64,000 bases of DNA from Saccharibacillus sp. CPCC 101409 (GTDB lineage: Bacteria; Bacillota; Bacilli; Paenibacillales; Paenibacillaceae): the NCBI RefSeq assembly GCF_030518235.1, contig NZ_JAULSA010000002.1:496001-560000 (forward strand), read 5' to 3'. Within the stretch, counting starts at the first letter, position 1. Each line of letters opens with the position of its first letter. A program made the translations under genes and the position numbers. The notes beneath the pieces were generated by a model. The model saw nothing but the letters and a program-made list of their open reading frames with translations, made no database searches and was not told the DNA's origin. Below are positions 55,619 to 64,000 of the stretch, one piece after another.

Positions 55619-56290
55619 ATGGGCTATGGAATCAGGCTTTATGTATGGGGAGATCGGGCGTGCTTCACGCGTCCGGAAATGAAGGCGGAGCGGGTGAGCT
55701 ACGACGTGATGACGCCTTCGGCGGCGCGCGGGATTCTGGAAGCGATCCATTGGAAGCCGGCGATTCGCTGGGTGGTGGACCGGATTCATGTGCTGAACGA
55801 GATCGCTTTCGATTCCGTGCGGCGCAACGAAGTAGAGAATAAGATTTCGGCTTCCCAGGTGAAATCGGCGATGAACGGGCGCGATATTGTACTGAATCAG
55901 GCTTCTTCGGAGGAGCGGCAGCAGCGCATGACCGTGATGCTGCGGGATGTGGCTTATGTCATCGAGGCGCACTTTGAAATGACGTCGAGCGCGGGCGAAA
56001 CCGACAATCCGGAAAAGCATTACAGCATCTTTTCCCGGAGAGCACGCAACGGGCAGTTTTATCATCAGCCGTATTTCGGATGCCGGGAATTCCCGGTGCA
56101 TTTCGAACTGCTGGAAGACGGACAGCCGCTGCCCGCTTCGTATTATGCGCAAACGCCGGAGCGGGATTTGCAGTGGATGCTGTGGGATCTGGAGTACGGG
56201 CAGGATATAACGCCGAAGTTTTTCCGGGCAACCATGCGCGAAGGCGTGATCGAAGTGCCGGACCTGCATAAGCGGGAGGTGCGGTCATGA
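55619..56290 (+). CDS. cas5: Cas5c (Cas5d), pre-crRNA endonuclease
   Basis: 223 aa RAMP protein: YGIRLYVWGDRACFTRPEMK and YDVMTPSAARGILEAIHWKP are the type I-C Cas5 signature. In type I-C this protein replaces Cas6 and cuts repeats to produce crRNA; no cas6 is present. It overlaps cas8c by 4 nt (ATGA). Length is normal for the family. Confidence 0.96.
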   Translation: MGYGIRLYVWGDRACFTRPEMKAERVSYDVMTPSAARGILEAIHWKPAIRWVVDRIHVLNEIAFDSVRRNEVENKISASQVKSAMNGRDIVLNQASSEERQQRMTVMLRDVAYVIEAHFEMTSSAGETDNPEKHYSIFSRRARNGQFYHQPYFGCREFPVHFELLEDGQPLPASYYAQTPERDLQWMLWDLEYGQDITPKFFRATMREGVIEVPDLHKREVRS

Positions 56291-58263
56291 TCGTGCAGTC
56301 GCTTTACGAGCGATACGAGCAGCTGCTGGCGGACCCGAATTCCGGAATGTCGAAGCCGGGCTACAGCTCGGATAAAGTGTCTTTTGTACTGGAAATTAGC
56401 GAAAACGGCGAACTACGGAATATCGTGGATCTGCGCGTGCAGCAGGGCAAAAAGCTGGTTCCGCTGCGGATGATGGTGCCGGAGCATCCGGTGCGCACAA
56501 GCGGGATCAAGCCTTTTTTTCTATCGGACAAAGCGGAATATCTACTCGGAATACTGGCGGACAAAGACTCGGGACTCAAAGCGTCGCCCGCCAAATACGC
56601 CAGCAGCGCCGACCTTCACAAACGGCTGCTTGCAGGATGCGATCGGCGGGAAGCCCGGGCTGTCGCCGGTTTCTTCGAAGGGTGGGACCCGCAGGCGCTG
56701 TCGGAGACTTCGCCTTTTTACAGCGATCTGCTCAAAATCGTCGGAACGACGGATAACAATCTGATCTTCCATTTGAGCGGAGCGAATGAATATGTACATG
56801 AGGTGCCGGAGGTGCAGGAAGTCTGGGACCGCTCGATCGCGGAAGCCGAAGCGGGCAGCGATGCGGTACTCGGCGATTGTCTGGTTACGGGCCGCGCCGA
56901 TCAGCCGATTGCCAAAGTACACAAAGTGAATATTAAAGGCGTTCCGAATTCGCAACAGGCCGGTGCAAGCTTAATCTCTTTCAACTTCAAAGCAGCCGAG
57001 TCGTATGGAAAAGAAAAAAGTCTCAACGCTCCCGTCAGCGAAGCCGCTTCGGTCGGTTACGCCAAAGCGCTGAATCATCTGCTGCTGTCGGAACGCAACC
57101 GGCTGCGCCGCATGGGCGATATGACGGTCGTCTTCTGGGCGCAGCGTCTGCCGGACGAACCGGAGCGGGATTGGGAGCTGCAGGAGAGCATGTTCGGGAC
57201 GTTTTTTGAAGGAGGACACGGCGAAGCGTCTTCCGGCAGCGCGAACGACGCCGGCGAAGCGGCGGAATCTTCCGACAATGCCGGAACCATGGCGGCAGGC
57301 GAAGAAGATCGCGCGCTGACCCGCCAGGTGGAGGACCTGCTCGGCCGTGTCAAACGCGCGGAAACCGTAACCGCGGATATGCTGCCGGCCAAAGAAGCTT
57401 CCTTCTATGTGCTCGGTATGTCGGGTAACAATGCGCGTTTGGCGGTACGCTTTTTCTGGAACGGCTCGTTCGAAGAACTGTTTCGCAAACTGAGTTTGTA
57501 CGCGTCGGATATGGCGATGAACCGTCCGGGCGATCGCCCTGCCGATCTTCCGCAGCTGTTCAATATCATGCTCCAGACGGTACGGCAGACCGGCGATATG
57601 TCCAAGATGCGGCAAAGCATCTCGGGTGCGATGGAAAGCGAATGGTTCCGGGCGATGCTGAGCGGAGGCGCGCTGCCGTATTCGGTCTACGCCGCCGTCG
57701 TCGGACGAGCGCGGGTGGACGGGCGCATGTCGCCATACGGCGAGCACGGACGAAGCGCCTGGATTCGGGCTTCGATCATCAAAGCTTACTTAACGAGATA
57801 CGCGCGGATTCATCACTTTAACGAAATCGAGGAGGCGTTGACGCCTATGTTAAACGAAAACGCGCAGCCGGTCGCTTACCGGTTGGGAAGACTGTTTGCG
57901 GTGTTGGAACGGGCGCAGACGGATGCGGCGGGCGGACCTAACCGTCTGAATGCGACGATCAAGGACCGCTATTTCGGTTCCGCTTCCTCGACGCCGGCCG
58001 CTGTATTCCCGATCCTGCTTCGTCTGGCGCAGCATCATATGTCGAAAGCGGAGTACGGCAGATTCCGCGATCGGGAGATCGGGGCTATTTTGCAGGGCGT
58101 GGACGGGTTTCCGAATCATCTGGACTTGAAGCAGCAGGGGCTCTTCATGCTTGGATACTATCATCAGGCGGCTTACCGGGCTCCGGCAAAGACGGCAATC
58201 GGCGAACCTTCGGAGCATGCGGCCGAGAGCGGGGAAGACCTTTCGAACGAAGTACAGGTATAA
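56287..58263 (+). CDS. cas8c: Cas8c (Csd1), large Cascade subunit
   Basis: 658 aa. The Csd1 family is recognised from FVLEISENGELRNIVDLR, the ISFNFKAAESYGKEK stretch and the C-terminal NHLDLKQQGLFMLGYYHQ. It recognises the PAM and holds the R-loop; an internal start in this gene usually gives the small subunit Cas11c. There is a Ser/Gly/Glu-rich low-complexity patch at about 315-345 that is probably a linker. Confidence 0.94.
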   Translation: MIVQSLYERYEQLLADPNSGMSKPGYSSDKVSFVLEISENGELRNIVDLRVQQGKKLVPLRMMVPEHPVRTSGIKPFFLSDKAEYLLGILADKDSGLKASPAKYASSADLHKRLLAGCDRREARAVAGFFEGWDPQALSETSPFYSDLLKIVGTTDNNLIFHLSGANEYVHEVPEVQEVWDRSIAEAEAGSDAVLGDCLVTGRADQPIAKVHKVNIKGVPNSQQAGASLISFNFKAAESYGKEKSLNAPVSEAASVGYAKALNHLLLSERNRLRRMGDMTVVFWAQRLPDEPERDWELQESMFGTFFEGGHGEASSGSANDAGEAAESSDNAGTMAAGEEDRALTRQVEDLLGRVKRAETVTADMLPAKEASFYVLGMSGNNARLAVRFFWNGSFEELFRKLSLYASDMAMNRPGDRPADLPQLFNIMLQTVRQTGDMSKMRQSISGAMESEWFRAMLSGGALPYSVYAAVVGRARVDGRMSPYGEHGRSAWIRASIIKAYLTRYARIHHFNEIEEALTPMLNENAQPVAYRLGRLFAVLERAQTDAAGGPNRLNATIKDRYFGSASSTPAAVFPILLRLAQHHMSKAEYGRFRDREIGAILQGVDGFPNHLDLKQQGLFMLGYYHQAAYRAPAKTAIGEPSEHAAESGEDLSNEVQV

Positions 58264-58368
58264 ACGCAGCCGGATAAACGCGAAAGCCGGGCATAAGATC
58301 GAGGATCTGCACACCATTACACCGCGGTACGGGCCACGGCCTTATTCCGCGAAACGGAGGCTAATGAA

Positions 58369-59292
58369 ATGACGGATGCGAATATTCAGGGATCTATTTT
58401 GGAGCAGGAAGACGTAGAGAACAGCAGCACGGTAGGCACCATCAATCGTCACGAATTCACCATCTTCTTCGATGTGACCAACGGCAACCCGAACGGCGAC
58501 CCGGATATGGGCAATATGCCGCGGATCGATCCGGAGACCGGACACGGAATTGTGACCGATGTCTGCCTGAAACGCAAAGTGCGCAACTATGTGGATATTA
58601 CGCGCGAGCAGGGCGAAGGGCACCGGATCTATGTAACGGAAGGCGCGGTGCTGAACGAACAGCATCGCAAAGCGTATCGCAGCCTGCGCGAAGAAGACGT
58701 GGACAAAGCCAAAGAATTGAAGCCGAAAGACCGCGCCGAAGCGGCGCTGCTCACCCACTGGATGTGCGACAATTTCTACGACGTCCGCGCGTTCGGCGCC
58801 GTGATGACCACCAAAGTCAACTGCGGCCAGGTGCGCGGACCGGTCCAGTTTACGTTCGCCCGCAGCATCGATCCGATCTTCTCGCAGGAAACGACGATTA
58901 CGCGCATGGCCGTGACGCAGGAAGGCAGCGATAAAGAACGCGAGATGGGACGCAAGCATATCGTGCCTTACGGACTGTACCGGATGGACGGCTATGTGTC
59001 GGGACATCTGGCGGAGAAAACGCATTTCGGTCCGGAAGATCTGGAACTGCTGTGGGAGTCGCTGGAGAATATGTTCGAACACGACCGCTCCGCTTCCCGC
59101 GGACAGATGGCGCTGCGCAAGCTGATCGTGTTCGAACACGCGTCCAAGCTTGGAAACGCCCCGGCGCATAAACTGTTCGAACGGATAGTGGCGCGTAAAA
59201 CGAACGATGCTCCGGCGCGTTCCTATACGGATTACGAGATCGAAGTGCGTACAGCCGATCTGCCGGACGGCGTGACGGTAACCGAAAGATGA
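58369..59292 (+). CDS. cas7: Cas7c (Csd2), Cascade backbone
   Basis: 307 aa. The N-terminal FTIFFDVTNGNPNGDPDMG is the hallmark of type I-C Cas7; YVDITREQGEGHRIYV and VRAFGAVMTTKVNCGQVRG follow. Six or seven copies coat the crRNA. GGAGG lies 6-7 nt before the ATG. The 105-nt gap after cas8c is the largest in the front part of the operon. It overlaps cas4 by 4 nt. Confidence 0.96.
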   Translation: MTDANIQGSILEQEDVENSSTVGTINRHEFTIFFDVTNGNPNGDPDMGNMPRIDPETGHGIVTDVCLKRKVRNYVDITREQGEGHRIYVTEGAVLNEQHRKAYRSLREEDVDKAKELKPKDRAEAALLTHWMCDNFYDVRAFGAVMTTKVNCGQVRGPVQFTFARSIDPIFSQETTITRMAVTQEGSDKEREMGRKHIVPYGLYRMDGYVSGHLAEKTHFGPEDLELLWESLENMFEHDRSASRGQMALRKLIVFEHASKLGNAPAHKLFERIVARKTNDAPARSYTDYEIEVRTADLPDGVTVTER

Positions 59293-59984
59293 GCGCGCCC
59301 AAGGCGTACGGTGACGACGAACTGCTGATGCTGTCCGGTCTCCAGCATTATTCGTTCTGCAAACGCCAGTGGGCGCTGATCCATATCGAACAGCAATGGG
59401 AAGAAAATATCAAAACGTACGAAGGGCAGCTGCTGCATAAACGCGCGGATAATCCCGAACTGACGGAGAAAAGAGGCAATCTGCTGATCTCCCGCGCCAT
59501 GCCGCTCGTTTCGCATCGGCTGGGACTCAGCGGTAAAGCGGACGTGATCGAGTTTCATGCCGCGGATATCGAAACGCCTCCGGGACTGGCCGCAAAGCTC
59601 GCCGGTCGGCGCGGAAGCTGGATTCCTTTTCCCGTTGAATACAAGCGCGGCAAGCCCAAACCCGACGATTGGGACGAAGTACAGCTCTGCGCACAGGCGA
59701 TTTGTCTGGAAGAGATGTTCGGTGTAACCGTCGAAGAAGGCGCTTTGTTCTACGGCGAGCGGGAACGGCGGGTGGATGTTGCATTCACGGAAAGTCTGCG
59801 CAAGCGCGTCGAGGAATACTTGTCCGGGATGAGGGAATTGTTCGACAGAGGAGAAACGCCGCCCGCGCGGTACAAGGCCGGATGTAAGTCGTGTTCGCTG
59901 ATCGATATCTGTATGCCCAGGATGAGAACGGGCGGCGTCGGGCGCTATATGGAAACCTATCTGGAGGACGACGAGGAAGAATAA
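59289..59984 (+). CDS. cas4: Cas4 nuclease for spacer acquisition
   Basis: 231 aa RecB-like nuclease. The iron-sulfur cysteines are in FCKRQWALIH (N-terminal) and CKSCSLIDIC (C-terminal, three Cys), and the catalytic lysine is in PVEYKRGKPK. It trims prespacers and selects those with the right PAM together with Cas1-Cas2. ATGA overlap with cas7. Confidence 0.95.
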   Translation: MSAPKAYGDDELLMLSGLQHYSFCKRQWALIHIEQQWEENIKTYEGQLLHKRADNPELTEKRGNLLISRAMPLVSHRLGLSGKADVIEFHAADIETPPGLAAKLAGRRGSWIPFPVEYKRGKPKPDDWDEVQLCAQAICLEEMFGVTVEEGALFYGERERRVDVAFTESLRKRVEEYLSGMRELFDRGETPPARYKAGCKSCSLIDICMPRMRTGGVGRYMETYLEDDEEE

Positions 59985-60018
59985 CGCGGCGTTCGTGCCG
60001 GAGAAGGGAGAGGTTGTT

Positions 60019-61056
60019 TTGCGAAAACTGCTGAATACGCTCTACGTTACGGCCGCGGACAGTTATCTGGCGCGCGACGGCGAGAATGTGCTTGTGCTGA
60101 TGGGCGACAAAGAGCAGAAAGAAAAGTTCCGCGTACCCGTGCACAATTTGGAGCAGATCGTGACATTCGGTTATACGGGCGCAAGTCCGGCGCTGTTCCA
60201 TCTGTGCGCGGAACGCGGCGTCGGATTGACTTTTCTCAACGAATACGGCGGTTTTCAGGCGCGTATTCAAGGAAAGGTGAACGGGAATGTGCTGCTGCGG
60301 CGCAAACAGTACCGGCTGGCGGACGGAGAAGAAGCGGTGCGGATCTCGGGACGGTTGATCCAGGCGAAGATTATCAACTCGCGCAGCGTGCTGCGCCGGG
60401 CGGTGCGCGACCATGCGGCGGAGATCGATGCGGTCAAAGTCACGGAGGCGGCGAACGCGCTCAAGCGGTTGTCGCTGTCGGTGTTGAAAATGCCGACCGG
60501 CAATACGATTCGGGGCGCGGAAGGCGAAGCGGCGAAGATTTATTTCGGAGCGATGAACGAGTTGATCCTGGCGGACCGGAATCTTTTCTATATGCAAACG
60601 AGAAACCGCCGTCCGCCGCTCGATCCGCTCAACGCGCTGCTTTCCTTCGTTTATACGCTGCTGCGCATCGATGTGCAGTCGGCGCTTGAGACGGTAGGAC
60701 TCGATCCAGCCGTGGGATTTCTGCATCGCGACCGCCCCGGCCGGGCAAGCCTTGCGCTTGATTTGATGGAAGAACTTCGTCCGTACGTCGCCGATCGGCT
60801 GGTCTTGTCGCTGGTGAATCGCCGTCAGCTGTCCGCGAAGTCTTTTGTGATTAAAGAAAACGGGGCCGTGCTGCTTAAAGACGATGCACGCAAAGAAGTA
60901 CTGTCCGCCTGGCAGAAACGCAAGCAGGAAGAGATCACGCATCCTTTTCTGGGTGAAAAGATTTCGCTCGGATTGCTGCCTTACGCGCAGGCGCTGCTGC
61001 TGGCGAGGCATATCCGGGGCGATATGGACGACTATCCGCCGTTTCTGTGGAAATAA
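60019..61056 (+). CDS. cas1: Cas1 integrase
   Basis: About 345 aa. Metal-binding residues are in AEGEAAKIYF (Glu), VGFLHRDRPGR (His) and LALDLMEELRP (Asp). The TTG at 60019 is preferred: GAAGGGAGAGG is just upstream and the product begins RKLLNTLYVTAAD as in other type I-C Cas1 proteins. A GTG at 59995 is the alternative (353 aa). Confidence 0.95.
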   Translation: MRKLLNTLYVTAADSYLARDGENVLVLMGDKEQKEKFRVPVHNLEQIVTFGYTGASPALFHLCAERGVGLTFLNEYGGFQARIQGKVNGNVLLRRKQYRLADGEEAVRISGRLIQAKIINSRSVLRRAVRDHAAEIDAVKVTEAANALKRLSLSVLKMPTGNTIRGAEGEAAKIYFGAMNELILADRNLFYMQTRNRRPPLDPLNALLSFVYTLLRIDVQSALETVGLDPAVGFLHRDRPGRASLALDLMEELRPYVADRLVLSLVNRRQLSAKSFVIKENGAVLLKDDARKEVLSAWQKRKQEEITHPFLGEKISLGLLPYAQALLLARHIRGDMDDYPPFLWK

Positions 61057-61121
61057 AGGTACATCATGCCGCCCATATCGCCTGAATCGAACAGGCAGGG
61101 CGGGGAAAGGAAGCGGCTCCC

Positions 61122-61412
61122 ATGATGGTGCTGATTACGTACGATGTGCAGACGACTTCCCCGGAAGGCGTGAAGCGCCTGCGTTCCATCTCAAAGATCT
61201 GCCAGAATTACGGCCAGCGGGTACAGAATTCCGTCTTCGAATGCCTCGTCGACCCGTGGCAGTTCAAGCAGCTCAAGACGCAGCTCGAATCGGTCATGGA
61301 CCCTAAAGCGGATAGCCTGCGCTATTATATGCTCGGAGCGAATTGGAAAAGGAAAGTGGAGCATGTAGGGGCGAAAGAAGGGTATGACCCGGAAGGGCTG
61401 CTGTTGTTGTAA
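61122..61412 (+). CDS. cas2: Cas2
   Basis: 96 aa. The ferredoxin-like fold starts MVLITYDVQT with the conserved Asp, followed by RVQNSVFECLVD. It forms the Cas1-Cas2 integration complex. Two consecutive ATG codons are possible starts. A terminator follows. Confidence 0.96.
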   Translation: MMVLITYDVQTTSPEGVKRLRSISKICQNYGQRVQNSVFECLVDPWQFKQLKTQLESVMDPKADSLRYYMLGANWKRKVEHVGAKEGYDPEGLLLL

Positions 61413-61433
61413 AGCGTGTGGGGGATAGGCGAA

Positions 61434-61464
61434 AAGCCGCGGGATGCGTTCCTGCGGCTTATTT
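61434..61464 (+). terminator. Terminator of the cas operon
   Basis: AAGCCGCGGGA (61434-61444) pairs with TCCTGCGGCTT (61450-61460) with one G-T pair, followed by ATTT. Confidence 0.75.
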
Positions 61465-61548
61465 GTGTGCTGGGAGGGCGCGATGTCTTCATCCATGTTT
61501 CCAGTGAGGAACAACATGGAGCTGATTCGTCGTAGGAGGGTACTCATT

Positions 61549-61650
61549 GTTTCAATCTATGCTCTTGCGTAGGGAGCGACGGCCCCAAGGAGTACACTGT
61601 TTGTTAGGAGGGCGATGTGTTTCAATTCACGCTCCCGCATGGGGAGCGAC
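61549..61650 (-). CRISPR. CRISPR array 2, two repeats and one spacer
   Basis: Repeats at 61549-61580 (variant with ATGCTCTTGCGTAGGGAGCGAC-type right part) and 61619-61650 (TTCACGCTCCCGCATGGGG type), spacer 38 nt. Both have the GCTCCC/GGGAGC stem found in array 3. The leader lies to the right, so the reading direction is minus, towards the end of cas2. Confidence 0.88.
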
Positions 61651-61823
61651 TGTTCCCACTCTGAGCCCTTGTGCTGCAAGGCTTCCAGACCTCAAAAGTG
61701 CGAACCTCAAAATCAGACTAACGAAAACTGGACAAAAACACAAGTAAAACTGGACAAACCCTTATGTGGCGCGGGGTGCGAACCTCCCGGGGATTTCATG
61801 GGAGCTTCAGGTTCGCACTTTTT
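61651..61823 (-). promoter_or_regulatory. CRISPR leader 2, duplicate of leader 1
   Basis: Aligns without gaps to 52791-52963 with 12 mismatches over 173 bp by hand count. The inverted GTGCGAACCT copies and the two TAAAACTGGACAAA-like units are kept. Confidence 0.85.
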
Positions 61824-61935
61824 GAGAGTATGGTTTAAGAAGCCTGATTGGTCTGAGACTAAAAAAAGAACTCAGCCTCTAAAGTCGAAAGGCAAAGTTC
61901 TTCGCTTCTATCGTTTGAATTGAAGATTAATCGCT

Positions 61936-62358
61936 TCATCCATGTTCGTAAAACTCGCTTAACCATTCATCCAACTCCACAATTCGCTGCTTTAGCTCAT
62001 TCAGGCATCCGTATTCTTTTGCCACTTTTAGAAGAGCATTCGTGTTCCGGTGTTCTCGCAAATACCGATCGAGGCTTTCAAAAAGAACTCTCTCTTCACG
62101 ATCAAAACGAAGCAAATCGACAATCGTTCGCTCGGGAGAAGTCAAATACAAGCCGTGTCCAACTTTGCGCGTAAATCTCAAATCGAGTTCCGCTTGCGCA
62201 TACATTTGCAGATAACCCATGTTGTAATCGCGAGGCAGCGGGGCAAACACCATGACGGGCAGCGAAGGAAAAGTAGACTGCCGATTCAGATGCGAGGCGC
62301 TCTCCATACATAATACGCCGGATAGATCGCTGTTGGCGAAGAAAGAGCTCAGCTCCAT
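61936..62358 (-). CDS. AbiEi-like antitoxin lacking the winged-helix domain
   Basis: About 140 aa. SPERTIVDLLRFDREE and the preceding VFAPLPRDYNMG...FTRKVGHGLYLTSPER match the C-terminal domain of AbiEi-type (type IV) antitoxins. The usual N-terminal DNA-binding winged helix (about 80 residues) is missing. The ATG at 62358 has AGGGAGAGTGGGTGG upstream and overlaps the toxin gene by 10 nt. Here it is downstream of the toxin gene, whereas classic abiEi precedes abiEii. The assignment rests on weak similarity plus context. Confidence 0.65.
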   Translation of the reverse strand: MELSSFFANSDLSGVLCMESASHLNRQSTFPSLPVMVFAPLPRDYNMGYLQMYAQAELDLRFTRKVGHGLYLTSPERTIVDLLRFDREERVLFESLDRYLREHRNTNALLKVAKEYGCLNELKQRIVELDEWLSEFYEHG

Positions 62359-63143
62359 TTTTCCACCCACTCTCCCTGAATTGGATTCCAATAAGCCGCG
62401 GAAATTTCCGCTTGATTCAACTGCCCGGCGATCGGATAAACGAAAGTAATCACGCGAGCGCAGACCGTTTCGAACGAAGGTTTATTTGGGATTCCGCTCA
62501 ATTTCGAATACGCGTGCTCCAACTTGACCGGATCGGCAATATGATAAGGAATTTCTATACCTTTGCCAACCGCTAACTTTTCTTGGATTTCCGGCAGCAG
62601 CACGTTCATAGCGTAGTCCATCAAATAAGAAAAAAGGTAAAGGTCGTAAAGGTCTTTGGATCTTCTGTAGATACGGGTTGAAAGAAATACAGCCACTTTA
62701 TCCGCGAGCATGGTAGGGATCGTGAACCCCGGCAAGTAGCCGCCTACATAAATCTCCGTTTTACCTGAAAAAGAACTGATATTCATGTCTACATCGAATT
62801 GATGATTCTGACTGCTGGTAAGGGTGACTGTATCGCTGCCGGGAAAGCGGTCGAATCCTCTTCTGCTTTTGAGCGAATAAGATAAGCCCAACTGAGAGGA
62901 TTGACTAATCTTTTTGGGAACTTCGTCGAGAAATTGCTCCCAACTTTCTTTTTTGGAAATATGAAAATCCGCGTCTACTGTAGGCCTGGCAACCAGATTA
63001 GCATTATATTTCTGCACAGCTGCCTCCAGATTGAGCCCGCCTTTTAAAACGATACGATCCGAGAAGCCGGCGGCGTTGACCGCTTTGACGAAGTCTCTTA
63101 GTACCTGTTGGAGAGAGTAGGGCGATGAAGAAAAAATATTCAT
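62349..63143 (-). CDS. AbiEii/AbiGii-type nucleotidyltransferase toxin
   Basis: About 264 aa. The nucleotidyltransferase motif is RIVLKGGLNLEA, then RPTVDADFHI (the D-x-D metal site), with the following conserved helix and the C-terminal KVAVFLSTRIYRRSKDLYDLYLFSYL of the DUF1814/AbiEii family. Such toxins inhibit growth, often by modifying tRNA, and cause abortive infection. The ATG at 63143 is preceded by AAGGAG at 7-8 nt. It forms an overlapping pair with the antitoxin gene and lies between leader 2 and array 3. Confidence 0.85.
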   Translation of the reverse strand: MNIFSSSPYSLQQVLRDFVKAVNAAGFSDRIVLKGGLNLEAAVQKYNANLVARPTVDADFHISKKESWEQFLDEVPKKISQSSQLGLSYSLKSRRGFDRFPGSDTVTLTSSQNHQFDVDMNISSFSGKTEIYVGGYLPGFTIPTMLADKVAVFLSTRIYRRSKDLYDLYLFSYLMDYAMNVLLPEIQEKLAVGKGIEIPYHIADPVKLEHAYSKLSGIPNKPSFETVCARVITFVYPIAGQLNQAEISAAYWNPIQGEWVEKWS

Positions 63144-63254
63144 GATACCGCTCCTTGGTCGACCGACTAGCAAATTTGTTTTGTCTTTCTGTAAGTATAG
63201 CATCATTATATGGATTTTGAATCATGCTCTGGGGCAGAGGAATGGGGGTTTTAT

Positions 63255-64000
<746 letters not shown>

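Overview
The window (about 58% G+C by eye, strong purine-rich ribosome-binding sites, Bacillus-like gene sets, an S-layer-homology protein, an SdpI/SdpR-like pair, a sigma-D-like promoter) fits a Gram-positive member of the Paenibacillaceae. The G+C is high for Paenibacillus, so Saccharibacillus or a relative is possible. This assignment is inference from gene content only.

Layout. 1-2.7 kb: end of a LytS-type kinase, its LytTR regulator and an OFA-family transporter. 3-8 kb: a DUF4253 protein, an SPFH/slipin protein and a large serine beta-lactamase-like hydrolase with SLH modules. 8-10 kb (minus): a YtrA-type GntR regulator with an ABC transporter. 10.2-13.4 kb: a chemoreceptor and a SUFU-domain protein. 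13.8-17.6 kb: the fructose operon fruR-fruK-fruA. 17.9-21.3 kb: a surface-polysaccharide cluster of two glycosyltransferases and a flippase. 21.4-27.7 kb (mostly minus): two YtxH-like proteins, an ABC exporter behind a Fur-like box, an AlaX-type editing protein, a truncated-looking flavoprotein and an SdpI/SdpR-like pair. 27.8-35 kb: galU and two membrane-glycan glycosyltransferases, divergent from a two-component system. 35-39.8 kb: intergenic palindromes, an SDR, a MITE-like element, and an ATP-grasp / esterase / DUF4261 cassette.

39.9-50.4 kb is an organosulfur-scavenging region. A CysK-like enzyme and a D-2-hydroxyacid dehydrogenase precede an SsuB-SsuC-SsuC-SsuA importer. These are followed by two tandem NtaA/SnaA/DszA flavin monooxygenases, a class II aldolase-like protein and a second CysK-like enzyme. 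The likely logic is import of an organic sulfur compound, oxidative release of sulfur and refixation into cysteine. The two monooxygenases share a nearly identical 303-bp tract that looks like gene conversion.

50.8-64 kb is a complete type I-C CRISPR-Cas locus (cas3-cas5-cas8c-cas7-cas4-cas1-cas2) with three arrays. Array 1 has 29 good repeats plus two decayed ones. Array 2 has two repeats, and array 3 has at least eleven and runs off the window. The repeat-plus-leader of array 1 is duplicated behind array 2, so the cas operon is bracketed by direct repeats of about 205 bp. Arrays 1 and 3 use repeats whose stem differs by a compensatory base pair. An AbiE-type toxin-antitoxin pair, in reversed gene order and with an antitoxin lacking the usual N-terminal DNA-binding domain, lies between leader 2 and array 3. 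All functional statements come from reading motifs; no database search was run.
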